64,000 bases of DNA, taken from NCBI RefSeq assembly GCF_963678635.1, contig NC_087063.1, positions 79,505,617-79,569,616 of the forward strand. Direction: 5' to 3'. The notes below the pieces were generated by a model, which had not been told where the DNA came from, ran no database searches, and was given only the letters and a program-made list of their open reading frames with translations. Each line of letters begins with the position of its first letter. The first letter of the stretch is position 1. A program made the translations under genes and the position numbers. This DNA comes from Symsagittifera roscoffensis (lineage: Eukaryota; Xenacoelomorpha; Acoela; Convolutidae). This document shows positions 35,521 through 46,975 of this stretch, in pieces.

Positions 35521-36083
35521 CAAGTTTCAAGAATAAAAATCGATTATGGGGATTTTTGTTGACTAAATTAATGTCTATTTAATCGATTATCATGGCAATT
35601 TTAGACAACGCGATGGATTTTTAATCCATTTCAATCGATTATTTTCGACAAAAGAAAACGCGATAAAATCCATTATAATCGGTTATAATCTATTTTTGTT
35701 TTCAATATAATGGATTACTATTTGTACTTAAAATCCATGAAAATAGAAAAACTTCTGTAGATAATTATTCTAGTCTACGCAACTTTCTGCCAATATGTAG
35801 TAAATTTGAAGATATCAATATGTAGTACTTTTCCAAACAGTGCCCAAAAGCGGCATTTTGACCAGTTTTTTTTTCACAAAATTTGCCTGCAGTGCTAAAA
35901 CTTTGGTCGAAATACGTTTTTTTTCAGTGTTCTAAGAGTGGTCGCAAAATCAACTCGTTCTAACTGGAAAAAAAATTGATGTCCCCCACTCCCAACAGAC
36001 AAAAACCTAGATATAACCCTGCGTTCATCGCCATTTTCAGTGTTTGCTACCCTCATCAGTCTCACGCCGCTACGTCTCAAAAC

Positions 36084-36120
36084 CCCACCCCCCCCCCCAC
36101 ACACACACACACACACACAC
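36084..36120. repeat. C-run and (CA)n microsatellite
   Basis: A stretch of Cs interrupted once is followed directly by about 11 CA units. It lies about 110 bp left of the hAT insertion. Confidence 0.95.
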
Positions 36121-36232
36121 AACGTCTCTCCTTCACGCTCACCCCATCTCCCCCTCCTTCCCCGCATTTAAACCCAATCCACCCCTCCCCACTCGTTTAC
36201 CACACCCGCATTAAACATGAGGGGGTGGTGTG

Positions 36233-38246
36233 CAGGGCCTCCGAAAAATATATTGGTATTGCAATAATTGCAATAAATATTATTTTTAGGGCAAAATAAT
36301 TTATTTTAACATAAAAATAATTGCATTATTTATTGATCCATTTCAAAATATCGTGTATTTATTGGAATTTTGCAATTATTATCGCAATAACAGTAACCCT
36401 TGATATGACGCTTGTGTTGTTGTCGTTTTCTCATGTGTCACATGTTGCAAATACAGCTGTTGCATTGCAAATACACTTGAGTTCTTGTGGCTTACAAAGA
36501 TAGTTGTGCAACAACTTGTGCTGTGTTTTAAGTTACAAACAATACTATGGTACCCCGAACATCAAAAGACCCAGTTGTTGAGTTCTATTTTACAAAAATT
36601 GGGGTAGATGAGTATCAATGTAAATGTGGGTGCAAACGAAAACGCAAACCAAATTCTGGATTTACTAATCTTATGTCTCATATTGTGAAACAACACCCTA
36701 ACTGGAGGGCAGAAATTCTTACAGATACCAGTCAAGGAACCTTATCTGGAGATGCTGTTATATGCGCTGGCGTTTCTAAAAAAGCTGCTAATTTGTTTGG
36801 TTGGCTTGAATGGATTATTATGGAGAACAGGGAACTGAGTTTCTCTGAGAAAAAGCTGACCAGAAAGTACACAAATCTCGAACCAGTTTCTACTGATTCA
36901 ATTACCAATTACATTGAAAAGTTGACCATGGATGTTGAAAAAACCATAGCACTGAAATTACCCAGTAAATTCGGAATTATTGTGGATGGGTGGACGGATC
37001 ATAGTGTTCATTATTTTGCCATATTTGCTTGCTACGAGAATGAGAAAACTGTAATGTGCCCTTTATTGGCAATTTCACCTTTACTGAACGAGGAAAACTT
37101 ATCTGCGTCTAATCATTTAGACTTCGTTATTGCAACACTGGGTGTTTATGAGAAAACGATCGAAAATCTGTCATTCATGGTTGCCGACAACGCAAGCGTT
37201 AATAAAAGGTTAGCTACTTTACTGGACATACCATTAATTGGCTGTGCTAGTCATCGGTTCAATCTTGCCTGCAACCTTTATCTAGAAGCACGACAAGAAA
37301 GTATTGACCGCATTACCAGTTTAATGAAAAAATTACTCTCTGTCAAAAAAGCTGCAGTTTTGAGAAAAAAGACGAATTTACGACCTGTTTTGAGAAATGC
37401 AACAAGGTGGTCTTCCACGTACGAGATGATCAAACGTTATATTGCTTTACGACCTTTTATTGATTGGGCTGATCCCGAATTAGCTGTTTTAGCCCCTAGT
37501 GCGCAAGAAAACTTATTTTTGGAAACAGTGCTAAAAGACCTCGAAAAACTAGATTCAGTTACCAAGAAGTTGCAGAATGATCAAGTAGATATTCTAGACG
37601 TTAGAGTTTTGTTTGACGACGTTATCACGCAGTATCCTGATTTAGAGCAATATCTTTCTCCTGGTGCACAAATTGTTCATTCGTTCGGGTTTGAAAAAAC
37701 CTTAGTGAAAATTTTAATGGGCGAAGAAGCAATACTCAATTCAGAAGAACTTGATTTGGTGCGATTTTTCAAAGTAGGAGGAGATTCTGACACTGTTGCT
37801 GCAGAGATCGAGAACTACGCTGATTCAGTTTTAGCTGCCAAAAAGACTAAACTGGGAAAGATGTATGGATATTCGGTTAAATGGATACCCCCTACTTCAA
37901 ACATAGTTGAACGGCTTTTTAGTAAAGCGAAACTTACGTTGGGATCATTGCGAACATCTCTCTCCCCGATGCATTTGGAATCGATTTTGTTTTTATTTGT
38001 AAACAAAATGTACTGGAACGTTTATACAGTTGAGAAACTAATTTAAACTTTTCAAGACCAATTTTTTACGTAGAAAATATCAGGGATCAGCAATAATTCA
38101 TTGGGCCAATTTTTGGGCCAATAATTGCAATAATTGATTATTTATTGCAACAGTTAAACAATACAATTATTTATTGCGGAAGTTTCGCAATGGAATTATT
38201 TATTGCAAGTTCAAAATATATTGCAATACAAATATCGGAGGCCCTG
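36233..38246 (+). mobile_element. Intact hAT transposon, 2,014 bp, perfect 8-bp TSD
   Basis: Terminal inverted repeats start CAGGGCCTCCGA at both ends, and similarity continues inward (left TATATTGGTATTGCAATA; right, reversed, TATTTGTATTGCAATATA). The 8 bases on each side are identical, GTGGTGTG (36225-36232 and 38247-38254), the target-site duplication size of hAT elements. Short TTGCAATAA words recur just inside both ends, as expected for subterminal transposase-binding repeats. One uninterrupted transposase frame fills the centre. The intact frame and perfect duplication point to a young insertion, possibly still mobile. It sits in the large prickle intron, antisense to it. Confidence 0.96.
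36547..38046 (+). CDS. hAT-family transposase, 499 aa
   Basis: It cuts and pastes the surrounding element. A BED-like zinc finger lies at residues about 23-51 (YQCKCGC ... FTNLMSHIVKQHP; Cys25/27/29, His45, His50). The RNase-H-like core has Asp147 in IIVDGWTD, Asp214 in MVADNAS and a CASH motif at 233-236 before RFNLACN. An RW.STYEM block follows near 285. The third acidic residue is Glu455 in NIVERLFS, within the C-terminal hAT dimerisation region (IPPTSNIVERLF, LSPMHLESILFLFVNKMYW). No stop or frameshift interrupts it. At 499 residues it is shorter than many hAT transposases, yet all key motifs are present. The ATG is the first in frame. Confidence 0.95.
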   Translation: MVPRTSKDPVVEFYFTKIGVDEYQCKCGCKRKRKPNSGFTNLMSHIVKQHPNWRAEILTDTSQGTLSGDAVICAGVSKKAANLFGWLEWIIMENRELSFSEKKLTRKYTNLEPVSTDSITNYIEKLTMDVEKTIALKLPSKFGIIVDGWTDHSVHYFAIFACYENEKTVMCPLLAISPLLNEENLSASNHLDFVIATLGVYEKTIENLSFMVADNASVNKRLATLLDIPLIGCASHRFNLACNLYLEARQESIDRITSLMKKLLSVKKAAVLRKKTNLRPVLRNATRWSSTYEMIKRYIALRPFIDWADPELAVLAPSAQENLFLETVLKDLEKLDSVTKKLQNDQVDILDVRVLFDDVITQYPDLEQYLSPGAQIVHSFGFEKTLVKILMGEEAILNSEELDLVRFFKVGGDSDTVAAEIENYADSVLAAKKTKLGKMYGYSVKWIPPTSNIVERLFSKAKLTLGSLRTSLSPMHLESILFLFVNKMYWNVYTVEKLI

Positions 38247-38659
38247 GTGGTGTGGGGTCTGGTGATTTGTGTTTAAATGCCGGTTTGGCGAATAAAACTT
38301 AATTTAAAAAGAAAACAAAAATACGCAACTTTTTATAAATTTCTATGAACGCGATTAAAATTAGGAAAAAGGTTGAAATTTAGAACAAATAATTTTAATA
38401 AATTGAAAGTTTGGAGAAGAAAATAACTAACTTAAGTTTCATATTATTATGAAAAAATGAAAACAGCACACAAAAAAATTTTAAATAATGGATTATAAAC
38501 CATTATAATTAATTAAAACTGAATATTTTTCCTTTGATAAAATTGTTTGAACGCAGTTGAAAATAATCGATTATAATCCATTTTCAATAGATCATTTTTG
38601 TTATTTTATGAAGACTGACAATGAAAATCCTTTATAATCTATTAACATCTATGAAACTT

Positions 38660-38735
38660 CAGTACGGGTGGGCCTCGAACATCCGACCTTCCGATTGCCA
38701 ATAGGAGACTTATCCACTTCACCACCGCTCCCTTA
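38660..38735 (-). repeat. tRNA-like (SINE-head) sequence
   Basis: On the minus strand, an A-box-like TGGTGAAGTGGATAAG is followed about 30 bp on by the B-box-like GGATGTTCGAGGCCC. It is joined at its 3' side to the inverted-repeat element described above. No matching acceptor stem is seen, so it is a tRNA-derived repeat, not a tRNA gene. Confidence 0.5.
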
Positions 38736-39004
38736 CTTCAAAACCGCTCCCCTTCATACTGGCTTTAAAACTGGTGGTTTCATCGCATTTTTGGTCTTAT
38801 CGTTGTAAAGTTGCTCAAAATATAACTTTCTTTGAAGATGTTTTTTTAATGATTTTCTACAGGGTTTTTATTAGATCTATCAAAGTTAAAATGGGATGCT
38901 AAATTGGGGAGGGGCATTTAACTTGGTATATAAGACCACGTCAATCGTTAAGTTTCTGCAGTTGATTTATATGCAGAATATCTAAAATAAAAACAATTAC
39001 CCGA

Positions 39005-39170
39005 ATTTTATGATGATTGTCTTCGGCAAATTGAAATCGACGATAAGTGAATTAGAGCAACCAGATATCCAAAATTAATGCCATCGTAAATAATAAAATT
39101 AAATTAAAAACCAACCAAATTTTATGCCGACTGGCTTCAACAGAAGATCTCAAGATTAGCGATAACACTT
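39005..39170 (+). repeat. Direct repeat flanking the transposon nest, right copy
   Basis: This is the counterpart of 34373-34535, sharing GACGATAAGTGAATTAGAGC and CCGACTGGCTT. Identity is roughly 80%. Confidence 0.75.
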
Positions 39171-41100
39171 GAAAAGCTTTTTTATAAACTGCAAAGTATC
39201 ACAGAGTTCTTGCAGAGAATATCTCATTTTCTTGATTAAAAACTACAATCAACATAATTAATCGCAGTGAATGCAAATGCTGTTTTTAACACCTAAAACA
39301 TCGTCTTTTCAACAATTTATAAAATTGTGAAAAATGGGAAGATAAAATATATGAAAATATTTTTTTTTCGATTGGTTCATTGAAAAAATTCAAATTCAAA
39401 GCAATAAACCACTTAATTTTCAAATGACAACTATAAAAACAGTGAATAAATTCTTGTTTTTGGATGACTAAAAGACATAATCCGTCTAAACTGTTACGTT
39501 TTTAGTGTATTCCAGACGGATAGGCTGTAAAAATCCAGTTGTTTGTTCTAAATTGATTGACAGCTATAACCGGATAGTTATAAATAAAAAAGCCAACAAA
39601 AATATAAAAACTGTTTTGGAGTAAAAACTGAAGGCGTCACGTGTTATCCTACGTAAAATATATTTCTGAAGGAGTCTCTAATAGCAGAAATTGAGTTTTT
39701 AAAATGCAACGGACTAACATCATAGTTAAAGAAAAGCTTTTTTTAAGTACGCAAAGGGGCGGGCATTGTTTAAATTAAGGCCATTACGATTTTTAAGAGA
39801 CGGCTAAATTATTTTATAGTGGTTCAGGAAAGTCTGTCTCATTTGAAAAAAAAAACAATAATGAAATAATGATTTTTTTATGCATGTTTCCGCCTTGGTA
39901 CCTAGAAATCAAACAAAAGTCCGCCCCTAAAAACAAAAAAGCAGCTAGACTATAATTTGGCGAATAATCTAACGTGATTCTAAAAAACATTCCCGCTTTT
40001 TTCAAATGGGAGAATTTCTTTGAGAGATCCGATTTTACAGACTGAATTATTCAAACATTTTCAATTCAATTCATCTTTGAGTGAAAAGAAAACTGCAGGA
40101 ATGCAGGCGTGGAAAATGGTGCAGCTATTTTTTCAATTAGCGTTTTAGTGACATTAAAACAGCTAACTTAATTCGTTTTTTGTTTTCAAATTGATTTTTA
40201 GTTTTATTGAGGAACTTGTAGACTTGATGGTGCCAACAAGTTCTTCAAGAGTTCGTTCACATTTTTTTTATTAAGCAAAGTTGCATTCAAGTGGAGGAAT
40301 CGTGTTAAGAAAAACCGTTTTTAGTCAATTAAATTTTTCAAACTGCTCTTAGCACCAGTCATTTTTATTTCTAGAAGCAGTCGAAAAATTCTAACAAACT
40401 GAAAAACAAAGAAGCCATTGCAATCAAAACACGTTATTGAAGCTGACTGTGCCGACTCGGCTTTCCATATTTCAGATTCAAAGGCATTTGATGCTTGATA
40501 CCCTGAAAATTTTTCCTGGAGCTAATTTAAATAAAAAAGGAAATTAATGCTCAAGAAAAAAATAGTTGAATCAAGTTGCGTCATAGACATGGATATCTTT
40601 ACTTGGTATCAAAATAAATCTTATTGCTCGACAAAATATTTGACCGCCAAAATCGAACCAAAAATTTGTCTTGAAAAACAATTTGTTCCGACTATTGTCC
40701 TAGATTTAAGAAACTATGACATGGGATTGTTTTTTTAGCTTACTTTTTTGCTCGCAAATCTCCTACGGTATCTAAGTGAGGTATCATATACAAGCTTTTT
40801 CACTTATAATTCGGGTTCATTAAATACATGATCAGTGTCTAGGAAACTTGGTTTGATTTTTTTTGCTATTCCGAAAGAATTAAGCAAAGAAACGAGTAAT
40901 TTTTTTTCAGTTCGACGATAAACTAATTACAATAACGCTTAAAAATTTGTCATTTTGCTGCGAGAAAATTTTTTTTTTGCAATAGAACTTAGTTGAAAAT
41001 TGAAAACACAATCGTGTAATTAAAAATTTTAGCGTTTGATCTAAAGGTTTGAGTTAAATTGATAAAAAACAAAGACTTTCCAAATTACGAATACTGCAAT
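39171..41100. other. Intron sequence, no gene seen
   Basis: AT-rich DNA with scattered short ORFs (39814-40005, 40547-40738) that show no domain. No repeat that I can support. Confidence 0.5.
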
Positions 41101-41143
41101 TTCAAACCACGTACTAAGGAAATTTATTTCAATTTAACCAACC

Positions 41144-41347
41144 GTGACAAGCAAGTACAAAGACAAACTTTTTCTGCTTAAAGCTTGCAATTGCTTTAAT
41201 TTGTTGCCTGAAAAACTAAAAGAAGCAACCTCCTATCCTCTGTTCAGAAAACAACTGAACAAACATTATTTAGAATTGTTTTTTATCTCCAAGGAGCTGG
41301 AAATTTTCAATAACACTTGGAAAGGTTGTAAGATTAAGGAAGGCTAA
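41144..41347 (+). pseudogene. Non-LTR retrotransposon, C-terminal tail of reverse transcriptase ORF
   Basis: The reading CNCFNLLPEKLKEA, then PLFRKQLNKHYLELF, fits the conserved C-terminal end of the second ORF of CR1/Jockey-type non-LTR retrotransposons (W/F-N-x-LP-x-x-L/I ... F-K-x-x-L-x-x-x-L). It is only about 67 codons and the reverse transcriptase core is absent, so this is a 5'-truncated copy, the usual outcome of LINE insertion. The ORF then ends, and a short 3' tail of unclear length follows. Orientation is plus. Confidence 0.55.
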
Positions 41348-41744
41348 AGCAAAATAATTAACTTAGTTTTGCACCGTATTTGTCGCCATCTTGAGATCAC
41401 CTAATGCACTGAAGATTTAGGTTACTCTTATCAGCTAAATGTTGAGTAGGAAAAAAATTGTTTTGTTCTTTATTGTACACTGAATAGAATATGTTGTGAC
41501 TTATTGACCATTTTATCAATTCAGTGTATGTCTCTTTTTTAAACTTAAGGACTTTGAAATATGTTGGTCTATAATATGTTCATCACTTGTTGTCCAATGA
41601 TGATTGTTTTTGTCCTCAAGGAAGAAAAATTTGAATAACACTTCTTAAGATTAGTGCAGAAGCTGATGTAATCAAATTCGAATTGGCTTGAAAAAATTAA
41701 AGCTTGCTTTTGTTGATTGAAAAGAATCGTAAGCAAATCAAATA

Positions 41745-42290
41745 TTAGTGCTCGTATCCAGGGAAAGCCCTGAATTTTCGACTGTCGTTAAACGTGTTTG
41801 AAGTAGCTTTTGATATTGAAAAGGATTAAAAAATAGCCGCAAAATTTTACCTGTTGAATCTTTTTTTGTTGCCCCACAAACAAACCAAATAACTAACGTC
41901 AATCTAAGTTAAGGATTTCTAAACTTAAGTAAATCGCCACTTACTCATTAATGTATCGGGGGTCACTGGCCTCTAACTAGCTTCATTGGCAGTTTTCAAA
42001 ACTCCATTACTTAACAAAAACTGACTTTAGGTCAGCAATTTTTTGTTCCGAATATTTTCGCAGAAAAAGATGGAATTTTTGTACTAAGGGGTGTTTTTTT
42101 TCACCAGACAAATTACGATTTTTTAACTAACAATTTTTTATATCTTACCAACCGTATTGTTGACCTGAGCTCAATTTAAAAATATATTTCACCTGTGATT
42201 TTTGTGAAGTTATGGGGGTTTAAAAGTTGCTAATATGGCCAATTTAGGACAGTTAACATTCGATACATTTCACTAAAACTTAAAACCTAA
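41745..42290. repeat. Family A core with adjacent family B copy (minus)
   Basis: The core TGCTCGTATCCAGGGAAAGC with CCTGAATTTTCGACTG is at 41747. At 42045-42275 a minus-oriented B copy gives TGTTCCGAATATTTTCG, TATTGTTGACCTGAGCTCA, TTATGGGGGTTTAAAAGTTG and GGCCAATTTAGGACAGTTAA. Confidence 0.65.
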
Positions 42291-43697
42291 AACTTTAAGA
42301 AGAAATATTTTTTTTCGCCATTTTGATTCCAGAAAAGCACAAGAATATGAAGGCGTTTGAGAATGTATGTCTGAAAAAATTCTTTTGCCCAATCAGATTT
42401 GTTTCATTTTTCAGTGTAAGAAAATGTTGACAAAAATGGTAAACTAAAAAGATAAAAAGATGAAATTGGGCTGAGTATAATAAAAAATCTCCAAGCTTAT
42501 ATTTTCCGTCATTTCTACCACAAAAGAATAATTATCAAACATACAACCTTTAATTTGTCAAAAAATCAATCGTATTGCGTTGAAAGTAAGCCAAATACAG
42601 GAGCTGCCAAAGATTGCTGTAATAAGATAGCAAACCATAACCATAAAACATGAAATTAAAGCATACATTTATGAAAAAGCAAATCAATTGAAAAGCAAAA
42701 GTTGTGAAAACTCCAAAAATTTATGCGAAACAACTTTAAAAATCAGAAATAAAAAAGTGTACTTAAAAGTTAAACCAAATTTGTTTAACAAAAAATAACC
42801 AGCCTTAACTCTAAGGGGAAAAGTGTCGATTATGTTCAACAAGGGGCTTTGGAGTATCTGCGCGGTTCGCGCGCTGCGTTCAACTCTTTTACATGATTGA
42901 GAGAAACATTATCCTTGTCTTGGTAGCAAAAGATAAAATCCTTTTTCGACAATTCTTGGCATAGCCTTGGCATGTATCTACTGCAAATTCATTTTGACTG
43001 GTAATTTTAACAAAAAAGATACAGAAATTGCAAAGTTATACATTTTGCATCTTGTCATATATCAATTGGCGTAAACAATTTAGTCGAAAAAAGTCAGTAA
43101 AAAATCGGAATTAATTTCAATTTTAAAAACCACACCAGGCATGAAAATTTCATATTTTTTTGAAGATAAAACAAAGATAAAATGTCTATTTAATCAAAAA
43201 CGCTTTGAAACAAAACGAATTAAAACAAACAAAAAAAAACGATAATAAATCGTTCATTTAACCAAAAATGCCGAGAAGTTACAACTGATACCAAAAACAT
43301 CTAGTCAATAGTTTAGGCCAAAAATATAAGTCATTTTGTTTACAGAAAAAAAACCTGACGTTTTTGTTGAATAATTGTAACTTGTTCGAAGATTCACTAA
43401 TTAACAAAATTATGAGTTTTTGACCAAATATAGTTGGTGTAATCTGATTCACCGGTTTTTATCAAAAAAGAGGTCAGGTTATCTGAAATCAAATTTTGCA
43501 ATAAACTTTGTTCAGTATTAATTTTAACAACATTTAAATCACAAACTGAAATATGGTCTCCAGAGAAAAAAAAATAGTATTCATTTGCAAATTAGCTCTG
43601 AAATAAAAAAATTTCTTTGAAGCTTAGTGACCATATTTTCGAATTCAATATTTAATAAATACGCATGCAATTGGGAAAAGTAAATTTGCGTAATTTG
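42291..43697. other. Intron sequence, no gene seen
   Basis: AT-rich with no notable ORF. A short GC-rich spot GCGCGGTTCGCGCGC is at about 42861. Confidence 0.5.
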
Positions 43698-44337
43698 CTG
43701 AAAGCGATCCTTTACAATTGGCCGCGCCCAATTTCTTTTAGAAAAGAAACTAATTTTTTAATTCATTAGGAAATCAAATGCGAAGCAAAAAGCAAAGTTT
43801 GGCACAAATTGCAATACAGCACAACAACACAAACATGACAAAATTAAAAGAATTCGGAAAAACATGAAAAATTTTGAAAAAAATTAGGTGGACCAAAATG
43901 TTCAATAAAAGTCTCGATAAAATGCAAATAGGAGCCAAGCTAAAGTTAGAGGTACCTATCAAAGAGTTTTTAAAATTCCTATACTGATGCGATATGGAAA
44001 GAGTATTTTCAAAAATTGGATTTTGCCCAAAACCTTAGTTGTTTCTATACTAAAAGTTGAGAAGAATGAAAATTTTTGTTAAATTGAATTTTTCCAGGGA
44101 CATAGCTTTGTTTCAAGGAATCGCTGTTTCTGCAGAGAAAATTTTCGCAGTTTTTTTTAGTTGAAATATTTATCTAAATTTAACAGGGCAGTTTTTAAGA
44201 AAAGAAATTAGTTTCTAAAGAACGATCAAATGTTCAAAAATTTGATTTTTCAATAATTGAAGACTTTCCTTTTTTGAAAACAAAATTTTTTTATTTAAAA
44301 AATTGGGTGTAGCCAATTGTAAAGGATGGTTTTCAAC
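43698..44337. mobile_element. Element with 38-bp terminal inverted repeats, about 640 bp
   Basis: The left end TGCTGAAAGCGATCCTTTAC with AATTGGCCGCGCCCAATT matches the reversed right end, TGTTGAAAACCATCCTTTAC with AATTGGCTACACCCAATT. The central ATCCTTTACAATTGGC is identical. The interior has no transposase remnant. It is a non-autonomous DNA element; the superfamily is not clear because I cannot fix a target duplication. Confidence 0.75.
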
Positions 44338-46827
44338 AACCTTTTGCTTCGATTCAACAATTGTTATCAGATTTGGATACATGATCAGAATACTTATCGA
44401 GAAACGTCAAAAAAATCCAAAAGTGGTCAACAAATCAAAAATTCGACTATTCCGACAATCAGATATTTTTGTGTAAAAAAACTAAAGCTTAGCCGTTTAT
44501 ACAGATGAGATTCACGCAATCTGTTATTCTGATTGAACCAAAAAATTCTGATTTGATTTGAAAGTTTAATTTTGTAGAAAAAATCAAATAGTTTTAAAAA
44601 AACTGTCAAAATCAAAAATTTGACTTTCTTAGGTCAATAACATTTTTGTGTAGAACACCTTAAGAGCGAACCTTGATGCAGAGAAGCTTTCCATAAGTTG
44701 TTGTATTGATTGGGAGGGTAGATTTTGAAGGAAAGCTTCCAATAAAATTTAAAAATTCAAAAAATTTGGATCAAAATTATCCCCACAGACTTTTTCGAAG
44801 GCTGTACACAGTTGGGTGAGATAAAAAAACACTAGGGGGTTCTATATGCACGCAGGAGAATAGGCGAATTTTCCTGGGGTACTTTGTTTTGAAAATCGGT
44901 GGAAAGTTTTTTCAGAAAAACTAAATTTTTTGCAACAAATGAAAAAATTCCAGTGTTCAACAAAAAAAAACAACTAGTTTCCATAAATTTTCATAATCAC
45001 TGTTTTTATCATGTTTTAAGTAGAAAAAAAACGCCAAAAATCGGTTAGCAGGCATAAGTTGGGCCGAACAACAATTTTTAGAGCCACTCCTGAGCCCTGA
45101 GCCTACAGCAAAAACTTAAGCATACAATCGAAAGTCCGTTAATTCAACTTTTATTGTATGTTTTTTTAATCTTAAACAAACTGAAAAAAAACAAAGCCCT
45201 GTTAGGGCTGAAACCCACAAAAAAAAAGGATTCAGAATCGAACGGTTATTTCAAGGCTAATTGTAAAAAAAGCAGGCAGTTGTTGAGGGTCAGTAATAAA
45301 GCAAGTTCAATTTCTTCAAAGAAACGTTGTTTACGGGAAAAAAATCTAGTTCCCGAGTACAAAAATCTTGCTCTTGCAAGAGTATTTTTTGTTCTATCGC
45401 TAAACTCAACCACACAGAAAACTGTGAAGTATGAGATGTCAAATCATCAGCTCGATAAATGAATTCAAAGCAGAAATATATGATAGGCGAATCTAAACCA
45501 TAATAAAAAAGAAGAACTTATTGTACACAACTGTCGCTTGTGTTCGAAAGTTGGCTTCAAATTTTCTGCGCGCTCCATGCACTTCTGATATTTTTTTGAA
45601 AATAAAAAATAGAAAATTTTGGCTGTCCTGAAAAAAAAAAGTTTTCGCAAAAAAAAGTTCGCTCAGGGGAAATAAAAGAAACGGACTATTCTGAGACAGG
45701 CTGCATAGCCTTTCATAGATCCTCTGCGAATTGCAGAAACCTTAATCAATAATTGTTTTCACGTGCAAATTCAGTTGAAATTATTCACTCGAATTGAATT
45801 GAATTTACATGAAATTTGTTAAACACAAGATGTTTCAAGAGCTTGAACCTTGTATAAATTGCTGTTCTTATATCCCAGCTTGACCAAAACGCTAATCATT
45901 CATTTTTCATATAGAGAAAAACAATCATCATACATTTTTAATGGACTTACTGTAGTACAGAAAATTGCATGAAAGGTCTATGATTAGTCAATTTTCAATA
46001 TAGAACTTGTATGACTAGCATTTTTTGATAAACCAAAAAGTTAGATCTTTTTTAAAAAATTTTCTGTACAAAACAAAAATAAAAACAAAAACTTCTATCG
46101 TTTTTTTTAGTGATGAAAGTCACTATCACTAGACGATAGATGACATCACTGGTAATTTAGTCAATATCGACAGCCAGTCTTCGAAAGAAGAAAAAAACAA
46201 CATTCTAAAATAGCATCTAATCGTTTTCAGATTCATTCAGTAAAAACTTTTTCAATGTTAGGGAGCGCTAAAAGAAGCTTCAAAAAATAATTTTCCTGAG
46301 TAAAATTAGATTTTTACAGGAAAATTAATATATTTTTTGAAAAAAACTACTCTTTTCTTGCTTAAAATTAGACTAAAAAGTAAAAATTGTAAACTGTTTT
46401 TTCGACTGAGAAAACTTTGTGTAGTTTTTAAGTGTCGTTCGAAACATAATGGAAACAGCTGAGAGCGATCTATATCATGGGAAAAGAAACGCACTCTAAT
46501 CAGGTAGGCCACTTAACATATTAAGTTTAGAGTCATTTTTTCCACAAACAACAATACGTAAAATCAGTCAGGATCACTAAATTTCTTAATCAGGTATTTC
46601 AGATTTTTTTGAATGCGTACCTTTTAACAGGAAAATTTAGCAGTGGTTTACTTAAATCCTGGCTCTTAAAAATGATTCGCTTGCATGTACTTACGTGTTA
46701 TACACCGATATATGCTAAGATCCGTTAAATACAGTAAATATTCGGCTTCAAGTTCGGAGGAAAAGAAACTATTCTTACCATCAATGTCTCGAAACTGAAG
46801 ATGAGTTAGTTAAGACAAAATTAAATT
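44338..46827. other. Intron sequence, no gene seen
   Basis: AT-rich. The ORF at 45154-45462 (102 codons, Lys/Asn/Ser-rich) shows no domain and is probably chance. Confidence 0.5.
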
Positions 46828-46975
46828 ATGCAAAAACAATTCTGCTGTCTTCAGAACAATTGGCCGATGAAATTTCACTAGTGTTTGATGGAAGCATTGT
46901 AAATGCCAATTAATGCGACAAAATGAAAGTGATTTTTAGATCTTCGCGTTTCTTTTTACAGTTTTTCTAATGTCC
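46828..46975 (+). repeat. Direct repeat, about 147 bp, copy 1 (copy 2 at 48241-48384)
   Basis: Both copies run from GCAAAAACAATT.TGCTGTCTTCAG through TGCCAATTAATGCGACAAAA to TTTACAGTTTTTCTAATGTC at about 95% identity. The spacing is 1.41 kb. It contains no ORF. The sharp end at TAATGTC in both copies suggests an element boundary. Confidence 0.88.

Larger units (their letters stand above)
35500..38690. mobile_element. Older inverted-repeat element, split by the hAT insertion
   Basis: The left part (35505-35760) and right part (38470-38690) carry many copies of words such as AATCGATTATAATCCATT in inverted order. The outer ends align as complements (CCCGCACCCAAGTTTCA at 35513; CCCACCCGTACTGAAGTTTC read in reverse from 38685). 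Subterminal repeats of this sort are usual for DNA transposons. No transposase remnant is visible, so it is a non-autonomous relic of about 1.15 kb once the hAT element is removed. The outer limits are uncertain. Confidence 0.5.
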
